From Phenylobacterium sp. J367 (GTDB lineage Bacteria; Pseudomonadota; Alphaproteobacteria; Caulobacterales; Caulobacteraceae), in NCBI RefSeq assembly GCF_024699985.1, contig NZ_JAJONA010000001.1, positions 3,912,501 to 3,976,500 of the forward strand: DNA of 64,000 nucleotides. Direction: 5' to 3'. Below are positions 38,463-51,179 of the stretch, piece after piece. Positions within the stretch are counted from its first letter, which is position 1, and each line of letters begins with the position of its first letter. The position numbers and the translations under genes are program-made. The notes below the pieces were generated by a model. The model saw nothing but the letters and a program-made list of their open reading frames with translations. It made no database searches and was not told the DNA's origin.

Positions 38463-39846
38463 TTGTAGCTGACCGCCTTGGCCGCCTTCACGATCTTCTC
38501 GACCGAGGGCAGCGACAGCGCCTCCAGGTTCGCGGCGTAGGGCAGTGGCACGTCCTCCTGGCAGACCCGCGCGGGCGGGGGCGTCCAGGTAGTCGAAGGC
38601 CTCCTCCAGCACCTTGGCGCAGATCTCGGCGCCGACGCCCATCGGGCCCCAGCCTTCCTCCACCGTCACCAGCCGGTTGGTCTTCTTCACGCTCTCGACG
38701 ACGGTCGCATAGTCCATCGGCCGGATGGTGCGCAGGTCGATGACCTCCGCCTCGATCCCGTCGGCCGCCAGTTCCTCGGCCGCCTTCAGGCAGAAACCGA
38801 CCATCCGGGAATAGGCGACGAGCGTGACGTCCTTGCCCTCGCGGCGGACCTTGGCCTTGCCGATCGGCACGACCCAGTCGACGCCCTCCGGCACGTCGAA
38901 CTCGGTCCCGTAGAGCATCTCGTGCTCCAGGAAGACCACCGGGTTCGGGTCGCGGATGGCGGCCTTCAGCAGGCCCTTGGCGTCGGCCGCGTCGTAGGGC
39001 GCGATCACCTTCAGGCCCGGCACGTGGCCGTACCAGGCGGCGTAGTCCTGGCTGTGCTGCGCCGCCACCCGGGCCGCGGCGCCGTTGGGGCCCCGGAACA
39101 CCACGGAGGTCTTCAGCTGGCCGCCGGACATGTAGAGGGTCTTCGCGGCCGAATTGATAATGTGATCAATGGCCTGCATGGCGAAGTTGAAGGTCATGAA
39201 CTCGATGATGGGCTTCAGGCCCGCCATCGCCGCGCCCACGCCCACGCCGGCGAAGCCGTACTCGGTGATTGGGGTGTCGATCACCCGCTGGTCGCCGAAC
39301 TCCTGCAGCAGGTCGCGGGAGACCTTGTAGGCCCCCTGGTACTGTGCGACCTCCTCGCCCATCAGGAAGACGTCCGGGTCCCGGCGCATCTCCTCGGCCA
39401 TGGCGTCGCGCAGCGCGTCGCGGACCGTGGTCTTCACGAGGCTGACGCCTTCCGGCAGCTCCGGATCCTTCAGCGCCTGCGCCGGCTTCACCGGGGCCGG
39501 GCCCTCGCCTTCCGGCTGCGGCTTGGCCGCTTCGGGCCTGCTTCTCCGGGTCGCCCGCGGCGGCCGAGGCCGGGGCGGACGGCGGCGGGGCCGCGGCGGC
39601 CGCGCCGCCCTCGCCCGCCAGCCGCGCGATCGGCGTGTTGACCTTCACCTCCTCGGACCCTTCCGGGACCAGGATGGCCTCGATCACGCCCTCGTCGACG
39701 GCTTCCACCTCCATGGTGGCCTTGTCGGTCTCGATCTCGGCGATCACGTCGCCGGAGCGCACGGTGTCGCCGACCTTCACGTGCCACTTGGCGAGCGTGC
39801 CCTCCTCCATGGTGGGCGACAGGGCCGGCATCAGAACGTCGGTCAT
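38459..39846 (-). CDS. pdhB: Pyruvate dehydrogenase E1 beta subunit with N-terminal lipoyl domain (two frame breaks)
   Basis: About 461 residues after repair. The lipoyl domain (1-80) carries [15 protein letters not shown], an Ala/Pro linker follows, and the transketolase-type beta domain starts near [15 protein letters not shown] with [18 protein letters not shown] and [18 protein letters not shown]. Extra G at 39534-39536 breaks the linker (repaired: [13 protein letters not shown]). Extra G at 38577-38581 breaks the C-terminus; repaired, it ends [13 protein letters not shown] at 38459. The apparent fusion to DUF559 is an artefact of the second break. Start overlaps the pdhA stop (ATGA). Confidence 0.88.
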
Positions 39847-40883
39847 GCGCGCGCTTCCGTATAGACGTCGGTGTACAGCTCGGACGGGTCGGGCTCGGGC
39901 GAGGTGCGGGCGAACTCCGCCGCATCGGCGACGATCTTCTTCACCTCGGCGTCGAGCGCCTTCAGCGTCGCCTCGTCGGCGAAGCCCTGCTTCTCGAGCA
40001 GCTCCTCCACATGGTCGATCGGGTCGCGCGTCTTGCGCACCTCGTCCACCTCGTCGCGGGTCCGGTACTTGGCCGGGTCGCTCATGGAGTGGCCGCGGTA
40101 GCGGTAGGTCTTCATCTCCAGGATGTAGGGGCCCTGGCCCGAGGCGGCGTGCTCGCGGGCCTTGGCCGCGGCGGCGCGGACCGCCAGCACGTCCATGCCG
40201 TCCACTTCCTCGCCGGGGATCCCGAACGAGATCCCCCGCTTGTGCAGCCGGGTCTCCGACGACGACCGCTCGATCGAGGTGCCCATGGCGTACTGGTTGT
40301 TCTCGATCACATAGACCACGGGCAGCTTCCAGAGCTGCGCCATGTTGAAGCTCTCGTAGACTTGGCCCTGGTTGGCCGCACCGTCGCCGAAGTAGGTCCA
40401 GGAGACCTTGTCGTTCTTCCGGTACTTGTTGCTGAGCGCCAAGCCGGTCCCCAGGCTGACCTGGGCGCCGACGATCCCGTGGCCGCCGTAGAAGTCGGCT
40501 TCCATCGAGAACATGTGCATCGAGCCGCCCTTGCCCTTGGACGAGCCGCCGGCCCGGCCGGTGAGCTCGGCCATGACCTCGCGCGGGTCCATGCCGCAGG
40601 CCAGCATATGGCCGTGGTCGCGGTAGCCGGTGATCACCTCGTCGCCCGGCTCGCGCACCGACTCGATGCCGACCGCGATCGCTTCCTGGCCGATGTAGAG
40701 GTGGCAGAAGCCGCCGATCAGGCCCATGCCGTAGAGCTGGCCCGCCCGCTCCTCGAAGCGGCGGATCATCAGCATGTCGCGGTAATAACCGAGAAGCTCT
40801 TCCTTGGTGGCCCCTACCCCATCGCCTTTCGGATGGGAGCCATTGGCCTTCCGGCCGGCAGCGGCTGCCTGCCCACGCGCCAT
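39843..40883 (-). CDS. pdhA: Pyruvate dehydrogenase E1 alpha subunit
   Basis: 346 residues. Thiamine-diphosphate binding motif from [20 protein letters not shown] to [13 protein letters not shown]. Phosphorylation-loop-like [19 protein letters not shown] follows, and [19 protein letters not shown] near the N-terminus is typical of E1 alpha. Decarboxylates pyruvate with PdhB. First gene of the pdh operon; 54 bases after the ftsB stop, with an AAGAGATCACGGAGAG leader carrying the ribosome site. Confidence 0.96.
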   Translation of the reverse strand: MARGQAAAAGRKANGSHPKGDGVGATKEELLGYYRDMLMIRRFEERAGQLYGMGLIGGFCHLYIGQEAIAVGIESVREPGDEVITGYRDHGHMLACGMDPREVMAELTGRAGGSSKGKGGSMHMFSMEADFYGGHGIVGAQVSLGTGLALSNKYRKNDKVSWTYFGDGAANQGQVYESFNMAQLWKLPVVYVIENNQYAMGTSIERSSSETRLHKRGISFGIPGEEVDGMDVLAVRAAAAKAREHAASGQGPYILEMKTYRYRGHSMSDPAKYRTRDEVDEVRKTRDPIDHVEELLEKQGFADEATLKALDAEVKKIVADAAEFARTSPEPDPSELYTDVYTEARA

Positions 40884-40937
40884 GCGTCTCTCCGTGATCT
40901 CTTGCTTGGCCCTTTTGTTAGAACTGCCGAAGCAGGC

Positions 40938-41234
40938 CTAGGGCTTCATGCGGATCACATAGTCTCTTGGATCGGCGAAGCCTAGCAGGGAGCGCGCCCT
41001 TTCCTCCAGGAGATCGCGGGAAAGGCTCGCGTCGCGCATGAGCTGGGCGCGCATTTCCAGGTCCTGCCGCTGGGCGCGCAGGGCCGCGAGTTCGCGGGTC
41101 TTGGCCACCAGGGTCGCGTCGCGGCTGTCGGACTTCAGCAGGCCGGCGTCGCCGGTCAGCGCATGGAATCCGAAGTAGAAGATCAGGAAGGCGAGCGCCG
41201 CGGTCGGCAGGTACGGGCGAAGGCGGGCGAGCAC
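40938..41234 (-). CDS. ftsB: Cell-division protein FtsB/DivIC family
   Basis: 98 residues. One transmembrane helix near residues 10-27 (AALAFLIFYFGFHALTG), a coiled coil (about 44-70, KTRELAALRAQRQDLEMRAQ), then the short conserved C-terminal piece LEERARSLLGFADPRDYVIR. Bitopic inner-membrane protein of the FtsQLB complex. Located between eno/APH and pdhA, as in other Caulobacteraceae. Confidence 0.9.
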   Translation of the reverse strand: MLARLRPYLPTAALAFLIFYFGFHALTGDAGLLKSDSRDATLVAKTRELAALRAQRQDLEMRAQLMRDASLSRDLLEERARSLLGFADPRDYVIRMKP

Positions 41235-41290
41235 GGGCGAATCCCTGGGGCGGTGTTCGGGAGATTCGCGCCAACGTGCTTAATAGGCCG

Positions 41291-42182
41291 CTAACCTTCC
41301 CCCTCGCCGAGCACGGTTTTCAGCGCCTCGATCCAAAGCGCCGTCTGCCGCGGCGTCGTGGCGGCCAGGCCCGCGGCGATGATCAGCGACTTCCAGAGCG
41401 TCCAGCCCTTCGCCCGCGCCCAGGTCCCGGGGTCCGGCGCCAGCCTCGCCCGGAACGCGGCCCGCGCCTCCGCGTCCAGGAAGGTCCAGGCGATGCCGTA
41501 GTCGCAGGCCGGGTCGCCGACGCTGAGCTGGCCGAAGTCGATCACCGCCGAAAGCCGGCCGTCCGCGACCAGCAGGTTCGAGGGCGCCACGTCGCCGTGA
41601 ACCCAGACCGGCGGCCGGTCCCAGCGGGCCGCCAGCGCCCGGTCCCAGAGCGACCGGGCGAGCCTGGCGTCGATCCGGCCCTCCAGCTTCGCCAGCGCGG
41701 CCTGGGTCTCCGGGTCATAGACCGCCAGGTCGCCGCCGCGGTGGAAGCTGTGCGCGCCCGCCGGCGGCCCGTCGGCGGCCTCGATGGCCTGGAAGGCGTC
41801 GAGGAAGCCCGCCAGGTCCTCGGCGAAGCCTGCAAGATCCGCGGGCGGCGCGGCGTCGGCCGCCTCGCCCGGCAGCCAGCGGCACACCGACCAGGGGAAG
41901 GGATAGCCCTCCCCCGGCCGCCCCATCGCAACGGGCGCCGGGATCGGCAGCGGCAGGCGCGGCGCGAGCCTCGGCAGCCAGGCCTGCTCCTTCTCCACGG
42001 CGGCGGCGTAGCGCGCGTGCGACGGCAGCCGGACGCTTAAGCGCTCGCCCAGATGGAAGGTGCGATTGTCCCAGCCGCCATGGGCCACCGGGCGGACGTC
42101 GAGGCCCGCCCACTGCGGGGAACTGGCCGGCCACGAGCCGGCGGACGAGGGCGGCGTCGATCCCGACGTCCGCCCCCGCCAA
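41291..42182 (-). CDS. APH-fold phosphotransferase (aminoglycoside/choline kinase-like), one frame break
   Basis: About 296 residues after repair. Kinase-like fold with VHGDVAPSNLLVADGRLSAV holding the catalytic Asp and Asn, and VIDFGQLSVGDPACDYGIAW (DFG-like metal site). The N-terminal MAGADVGIDAALVRRL joins GQFPQWAGLDVRP and HGGWDNRTFHLG once an extra G at 42117-42120 is removed. This branch has no proven link to drug resistance; small-molecule alcohols are the usual substrates. It starts 2 bases after eno ends, same strand. Confidence 0.85.
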
Positions 42183-42184
42183 GA

Positions 42185-43812
<1,628 letters not shown>

Positions 43813-43956
43813 GGGAGAATCTCGCCGGCGTGGAAATGGAAGCGGCGACCGGTGAGGGCCGCCGACGTGAGCGGGGGCTTATGCATGAAAGCCCATGCGG
43901 ATTCAAGCGCCACGGTATAGGCTTTACGACGTAAGCACCTATGGGGGGGCGGATCC

Positions 43957-44379
43957 ATGCCGCAGGAACTCATCTTCGCGCCCATGGGCGCGCTGGCGCT
44001 TCTCACCTTCCTGGTCCTGGGCTTCATCCCGATCCGGCGCTTCCGGGCGGTCGGCGCGGGCCGCGCGAAGCCCGAGGACTTCCTGTTCGGGGAATCGCGC
44101 CGGGTGCCCGGCGACGTCTCGATCCCCAACCGCAACTACATGAACCTGCTCGAGCTGCCGATGCTGTTCTACGTCGGCGGCCTGATGTTCTACGTCGCCG
44201 AGCGGGTCGACGCCGTGACCCTGGTGCTGGCCTGGACCTTCGTGGGCCTGCGCGCCGCCCACTCCCTGATCCACATGACCTACAACCACATCCTCCATCG
44301 GCTGAGCGCGTTTGCGCTCTCCAACTTCGTGCTGATGGCCTTCTGGGTGTGGTTCTTCCTGCGACTAGGCGCGGGCTAG
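43957..44379 (+). CDS. MAPEG family membrane protein
   Basis: 140 residues, four hydrophobic segments. MAPEG marks: VPGDVSIPNRNYMNLLELPMLFY-type block (N-x-x-E-L-P present), FVGLRAAHSLIHMTYN and FALSNFVLMAFWVWFF. MAPEG proteins include glutathione-dependent enzymes and proteins of unknown role in bacteria. Start ATG at 43957. Its end overlaps the end of the convergent YjbR gene by 15 bases. Confidence 0.88.
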   Translation: MPQELIFAPMGALALLTFLVLGFIPIRRFRAVGAGRAKPEDFLFGESRRVPGDVSIPNRNYMNLLELPMLFYVGGLMFYVAERVDAVTLVLAWTFVGLRAAHSLIHMTYNHILHRLSAFALSNFVLMAFWVWFFLRLGAG

Positions 44380-44694
44380 CAGCTTCTTCGGCGCGACATT
44401 CGCCCACGCCAGACGCAGCAGCAGGCTGAGCAGCGCCCCGTCCGCCTTCTCGAACCACACATAGGTCCAGCCGTGGTGCGGGTACCATTCCGCCTCCTCG
44501 ACGATCCCCGGGTGTTCGGCGGCGAGATTGAGCTGATCGTCGCGGTCGAGCTTCAGGACGATCCGCGGGCGGTCCAGGTGGACGGTGCAGAAGATCTTCT
44601 TGTTCACCCGGAACGACGGGATGCCGTGGTGGTCCTGCTCGTAGGCCTCCGGCAGGGCGAGCGCGAGGGGGCGGATGTCGTCGCGGCTGGGCAT
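44365..44694 (-). CDS. MmcQ/YjbR family (CyaY-like fold) protein
   Basis: 109 residues from the ATG at 44694 (MPSRDDIRPLALALPEAYEQ); an ATG four codons earlier is equally possible. Family marks: HHGIPSFRVNKKIFCT, IVLKLDRDDQLNLAAEHP and HHGWTYVWFEKA. The fold resembles CyaY and DNA-binding doublets; function is not settled. Divergent from the TMEM175 gene by 46 bases. Confidence 0.88.
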   Translation of the reverse strand: MPSRDDIRPLALALPEAYEQDHHGIPSFRVNKKIFCTVHLDRPRIVLKLDRDDQLNLAAEHPGIVEEAEWYPHHGWTYVWFEKADGALLSLLLRLAWANVAPKKLLARA

Positions 44695-44740
44695 CGCCGC
44701 CAGCATAGCCAAGCTTCGGAGCCTGGGCGATAACGTCGGT

Positions 44741-47082
<2,342 letters not shown>

Positions 47083-47139
47083 TCAGATTACCCCTGATTC
47101 GCGGCGGCGACTCAGGCGGCTATCAAATTCATCCACGGC

Positions 47140-47569
47140 TTACTGCTGCGGCGCCGGGGCCGTCGGCTGGGCCGGAGCCGGCTCGCCGAGCAGCGGATTG
47201 CGAACGGTCGGGGCCGGCGCGGTGATCGGCGCGGGCTGGCCGCTGGGCTGGGCCGGCTGGGCCTGGCCCTGGGGCGGCGTGTTCAGCGTCGTCGGGTCGA
47301 TGGCGTTGACCTTCAGCCGGTCGACGACCGAGGAGGCGCCCCGCTCGCGGCCCGCCAGGATGGTCAGCAGCAGGGCGACCGCGAAGAACGTCCCGCCGAG
47401 GATCCAGGTGATGCGCGTCAGCAGGTCGCCCCGCGCCGCGCGCGGTCATGAAGCCCGACGGCCCGCCGCCCATGCCCAGCGCGCCGCCTTCCGAGCGCTG
47501 GAGCAGCACCACGCCCACGAGGCCGAGGCTGACGAGGACTTCGATGACCAGGAGGATGGTGAGCAGCAT
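47140..47569 (-). CDS. secG: Preprotein translocase subunit SecG (one frame break)
   Basis: About 142 residues after repair. Two transmembrane helices: MLLTILLVIEVLVSLGLVGV at the N-terminus and TWILGGTFFAVALLLTILAG after the break, separated by the conserved QRSEGGALGMGGG loop. An extra C at 47429-47432 splits them; removing it gives TARGAGDLLTRITW. The C-terminal tail is Pro/Gln/Ala-rich (TTLNTPPQGQAQPAQPSG) and ends in PQQ at 47140. Such tails are usual in this group. Confidence 0.88.
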
Positions 47570-47687
47570 GCGAGCTTTCGGGCGTCCGTGCGTTCGGGCG
47601 GCAACACCACCCTGAAATTGAAGCGCGCGCTCTATCACCGAGCCTGCGCCAAAGCCATACCTAGGACGTCGCAGCCCCGTGGCAAGA

Positions 47688-48227
47688 ATGATTCTCGACC
47701 TGACGCGTCTGCCGATCCTGGAAACCGAACGCCTGCGGCTCGATCCGCTGACGCCGGAGGACGCCGCCGACATCTTCCCGATCGTCGACGACCCGGAGGT
47801 GATGGCCGCCTGGGACTGGCCCGAGATCGACGACCCCGACATGGTCGCCGACATCATCCGCAGCCAGGTGGAGGCCATGGCCGCCGGCCGGGCCATCCAT
47901 TGGGCGATCCGCACGCTCGGCGACGCGCGCTTCGTCGGCGCCATCGACCTCACCGAGATCGACCGCCGCCACCGCCGCGCCGAGGTGGGCTTCAAGCTCG
48001 CCAAGGGCTCCTGGGACCTGGGCTATCCGATGGAGGCCCTGACCACGGTGACCGCCTACGCCGCCGTCAGCGGGCTGCGCAAGCTCAGCGCCCGCACCTA
48101 TCTCGGCGCCCGTCGCTCGGAAGCCCTGCTGGAAGGCCTCGGCTTCAAGGAGGAGGGCCTGCTCCGCGGCCATATCCTCGAGGACGGCGAACGCCGCGAC
48201 CTGCGCCTCTTCGGCCTGCTGCTTTAG
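47688..48227 (+). CDS. GNAT family N-acetyltransferase (RimJ/RimL-like)
   Basis: 179 residues from the ATG at 47688; a GTG three codons earlier is also possible. Start pattern LPILETERLRLDPLTPEDA, then WAIRTLGDARFVGAIDL, AEVGFKLAKGSWDLGYPMEA (acetyl-CoA loop region) and SEALLEGLGFKEEGLLRGH. The layout matches acetyltransferases acting on ribosomal-protein or small-molecule amines. Substrate unknown. Divergent from secG. Confidence 0.9.
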   Translation: MILDLTRLPILETERLRLDPLTPEDAADIFPIVDDPEVMAAWDWPEIDDPDMVADIIRSQVEAMAAGRAIHWAIRTLGDARFVGAIDLTEIDRRHRRAEVGFKLAKGSWDLGYPMEALTTVTAYAAVSGLRKLSARTYLGARRSEALLEGLGFKEEGLLRGHILEDGERRDLRLFGLLL

Positions 48228-48236
48228 GCAAGGTCA

Positions 48237-48378
48237 TCCCTCCCCTTCAGGGGAGGGTGGACGAGGCGAAGCCTCGCCGGGTGGGGGGAGTCACGCTCAA
48301 GCCCGGACGACGGGACTGGCCCACCCTGCCCCACCCTGGCCGCTGGCGCGGCCTGCCCCTCCCCCTGAAGGGGAGGGA
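48237..48378. repeat. Intergenic inverted-repeat element between GNAT and tpiA
   Basis: Left arm TCCCTCCCCTTCAGGGGAGG with GGCGAAGCCTCGCC and GGGTGGGG; right arm GCCCCACCCTGGCCGC and CCCCTCCCCCTGAAGGGGAG. About 142 bases, between convergent genes, of the same style as the element at 33722. Confidence 0.8.
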
Positions 48379-48386
48379 TTGGGCCC

Positions 48387-49130
48387 CTAGAGCGCCCGGA
48401 TGATCCCCAGGAAGTCCTCGGCCTTCAGCGAGGCCCCGCCCACCAGGGCGCCGCCCACCTCGTCGGCGTGGAGGATCTCGGCGGCGTTGCCCGGCTTCAC
48501 CGACCCGCCGTAGAGGATGGGCGCGGTCTTCCCGTGGTCGTCGAACTGCTCGACCAGGGTCGCGCGGATGGCGCGGTGCACCTCCTCGATCTCCGGCATG
48601 GTGGGCGTGAGCCCGGTGCCGATCGCCCAGACCGGCTCATAGGCCACCGAGAACGCCTGGCCGGCCAACTCCGCCGGCAGCGACCCCCTCACCTGCCCCG
48701 TCACGACCGCCAGCGCTTCGCCGGCTTTGCGCTGGGCCAGGGTCTCGCCCACGCAGACGATGGGCTCCACGCCGGCCCTGAGCGCCGCGCGGGTCTTGGC
48801 CGCCACGATGTCGTCGGTCTCGCGGTAGCCGTCGCGCCGCTCGGAGTGGCCGAGGATCACCAGCTTGGCGCCGGCGTCGGCCAGCATCTCGGCCGAGGTG
48901 TCCCCGGTGAAGGCGCCCGCGTCTTCCCAGTGGGCGTCCTGGCCGCCGACCAGCACGCTCGACCCGGCCAGCGCCTCGGCCATGCGGTGGATCAGCACCG
49001 CGGGCGGGCAGATCGCCACCCGGCCGGCGGCCCCCGCCGCGCCCTCGGCGATCGCCTTCGCCTCACCCAGGGCGGCGGCGGTCCCGTTCATCTTCCAGTT
49101 TCCGGCGATCAGCGGCGTCGGAGCGGTCAT
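48387..49130 (-). CDS. tpiA: Triosephosphate isomerase
   Basis: 247 residues. NWKMNG with the catalytic lysine (about residue 13), LGHSERRDGYRE with the catalytic His, VAYEPVWAIGTGLTPT with the catalytic Glu, and the phosphate-binding YGGSVKPGNA and GALVGGASL. Glycolytic enzyme. Divergent from ppiD, with 123 bases between starts. Confidence 0.97.
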   Translation of the reverse strand: MTAPTPLIAGNWKMNGTAAALGEAKAIAEGAAGAAGRVAICPPAVLIHRMAEALAGSSVLVGGQDAHWEDAGAFTGDTSAEMLADAGAKLVILGHSERRDGYRETDDIVAAKTRAALRAGVEPIVCVGETLAQRKAGEALAVVTGQVRGSLPAELAGQAFSVAYEPVWAIGTGLTPTMPEIEEVHRAIRATLVEQFDDHGKTAPILYGGSVKPGNAAEILHADEVGGALVGGASLKAEDFLGIIRAL

Positions 49131-49253
49131 TTGGCCTCACTTCTGTCACGTGGGCCGGGCGGTAAGCCATGCCGCCCCCGATGTCACCTGCTTGCGGGGA
49201 CGGAGAGGCCTCCACTATACCCACCCGCAAGTTTGCGCCCGGAAAGGGAATTG

Positions 49254-51179
49254 ATGCTCGCCGCCATTCGCACCTTCGCGAAATCCTGGGTCGCCGCCGT
49301 GCTGATCGGCCTGCTGATCGTCAGCTTCGCCGTCTTCGGCATCAACGACGTCTTCACCGGGTCCTTCAAGGACTGGGTCATCCAGGCCGGCGGCCGAACG
49401 GTCAGCTCCGTCGAGTTCCGCCGCGAGTTCGACGCCCAGAAGCGCCGCATCGAGCAGCAGCAGGGCCAGCCGATTCCCCTCGAGCTCGCCGTCGAGCGCG
49501 GGCTCGACCGCCAGGTCCTGCAGGTGATGGCCGACCGCGAGGCCTTCGCCGCCTTCCTGCAGAAGGTCGGCCTCTATCCGTCCGACAAGCTGGTGGTCGA
49601 CGAGATCGCCAAGATCCCGGCCTTCTTCGATCCCGTGTCGGGCCGCTTCGACAAGACCGCCTACCAGCGCCAGCTCGCCGAGGCGAACTTCACGACCGAA
49701 CAGTTCGAGCAGATGGCGCGCGACGACATCGCCGCCCAGATGGCGCTCACTGGCGTCGTCGCCGGCGCCCGCGCGCCCCGCGCCATGTCGGCGCTCAACG
49801 CCCTCTACGGCCTGGAGAACCGCGACCTCGCCTGGTTCAGCGTCACCCCGGCCATGGTCGGTACGGTCGCCCCGCCGACCGAGGCCCAGCTCCAGGCCTT
49901 CATGAAGGAGAACGCCCAGCAGCTCACGCGCCCCGAGTTCCGCGTGCTGCAGGTGGTGCGCTTCACCCCGGACGCGGTCGGCGCCCTGCCGCCGGTCGAC
50001 CCCGCCGAGCTGCAGAAGCGGTACGAGTTCCGGAAGGACACCTATTCCACGCCCGAGACCCGGACCGTCGTCCAGATCCCGGCGAAGGACCAGGCCGCCG
50101 CGCAGTCGATCGCCGGCCGCCTGCAGGCCGGCGAGGACCCGCAGGCCGTGGCCCGCGCGCTCAAGGTGGACGCCATCAGCTACGACAACCGGCCGAAGAC
50201 CGCCTTCCCGGACCGCGCCATCGCCGACGCCGTCTTCCGGCTCGGCGCGGGCCAGGTCGCCCCGGTGCAGAGCGGGCTTGGCTGGCAGGTCGTGAAGGTC
50301 GTCGGCGTCACCCCCGGCCGCGAGATCACCCTGGAAGAGGCCCGCCCGGTGCTGGAAGCCGAGATCCGCAAGGACCAGGCCGCCGAGAAGGTGCTCGCCC
50401 AGACCACGGCCTACGAGGAGGCGCACACCGCCGGCGGCTCGCTCGCCGAATCCGCCGCCAAGGCCGGTGTCCCGGTCGTCACGGTCGGCCCGGTCACGCA
50501 GGGCGGCCGCGACGAGCAGAACCAGCCGGTCGCCGGCCTCACCCAGAAGCTCGTCGAAGCGGCCTTCGCCCTGCCCTCCGGCGGCGAGAGCGAGCTCGTC
50601 GAGGATGGCGAGAACAGCTACTTCGCCGTCCGCGTGGAGAGGATCGTCCCGCCGGCCCTGCCGCCGCTCGACGCCGCCCTGCGCGCCGAGCTGTCCCGCG
50701 TCTGGGTCGGCCGCGAGACCCTGAAGCGGATGGAGACCCGCGCCACGGCCCTGTCCGAGCGCGTCCGCAAGGGCGAGGCGATCGACGCCGTCGCCGGCTC
50801 GGTGGGGGCGAAGGTCGTCCGCGTCGCCGGCCTCTCGCGCCAGACCGCCGGCCAGGTCCAGACCGTCTCCCGCGACGTGCTCGGCCAGGCCTTCACCGTG
50901 AAGCCCGGCGAGACCTTCACCGCCCGCGACCTGCAGTTCGCCATGGCGGTGGGCAAGCTGGAGGCCGTCCGCCCCGGCGACCCCGCCCTCACCGCCCAGA
51001 TCACCGCCTTCGGTCGCGACCAGATGAGCGCCGAGCTCTTCAAGGAGCTGGAGGAGAGCGCCCGCCTCGGCGCGCGTGCGGCGATGAAGGTCAAGGCCAA
51101 CGAGGCCCGCGCCCGCGCCGCCCTCGGCCTCGAGCCGGAATCGCTGGAGGGCAAGGCCGCCGGGAAGGCCGAGAAGTGA
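49254..51179 (+). CDS. ppiD: PpiD/SurA-type periplasmic peptidyl-prolyl isomerase
   Basis: 641 residues from the ATG at 49254, with GGAAAGGGAA just upstream. N-terminal membrane anchor (about 10-32, SWVAAVLIGLLIVSFAVFGI), SurA-N-like helical region, and a parvulin domain (about 265-365) with FRLGAGQVAPVQSGLGWQVV. A second, degenerate parvulin-like stretch may follow. Assists folding of exported proteins at the inner membrane. The terminal AAGTGA carries the GTG of trpE. Confidence 0.92.
   Translation: MLAAIRTFAKSWVAAVLIGLLIVSFAVFGINDVFTGSFKDWVIQAGGRTVSSVEFRREFDAQKRRIEQQQGQPIPLELAVERGLDRQVLQVMADREAFAAFLQKVGLYPSDKLVVDEIAKIPAFFDPVSGRFDKTAYQRQLAEANFTTEQFEQMARDDIAAQMALTGVVAGARAPRAMSALNALYGLENRDLAWFSVTPAMVGTVAPPTEAQLQAFMKENAQQLTRPEFRVLQVVRFTPDAVGALPPVDPAELQKRYEFRKDTYSTPETRTVVQIPAKDQAAAQSIAGRLQAGEDPQAVARALKVDAISYDNRPKTAFPDRAIADAVFRLGAGQVAPVQSGLGWQVVKVVGVTPGREITLEEARPVLEAEIRKDQAAEKVLAQTTAYEEAHTAGGSLAESAAKAGVPVVTVGPVTQGGRDEQNQPVAGLTQKLVEAAFALPSGGESELVEDGENSYFAVRVERIVPPALPPLDAALRAELSRVWVGRETLKRMETRATALSERVRKGEAIDAVAGSVGAKVVRVAGLSRQTAGQVQTVSRDVLGQAFTVKPGETFTARDLQFAMAVGKLEAVRPGDPALTAQITAFGRDQMSAELFKELEESARLGARAAMKVKANEARARAALGLEPESLEGKAAGKAEK

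Noticed and set aside
37908..39491. Apparent fusion of PdhB with a DUF559 domain
   Set aside because: The junction is out-of-frame text caused by an extra G at 38577-38581. In the right frame PdhB ends at 38459 with its normal C-terminus.
41291..42182. Aminoglycoside resistance gene
   Set aside because: It has the APH fold, but chromosomal housekeeping context next to eno and native composition do not support acquired resistance.
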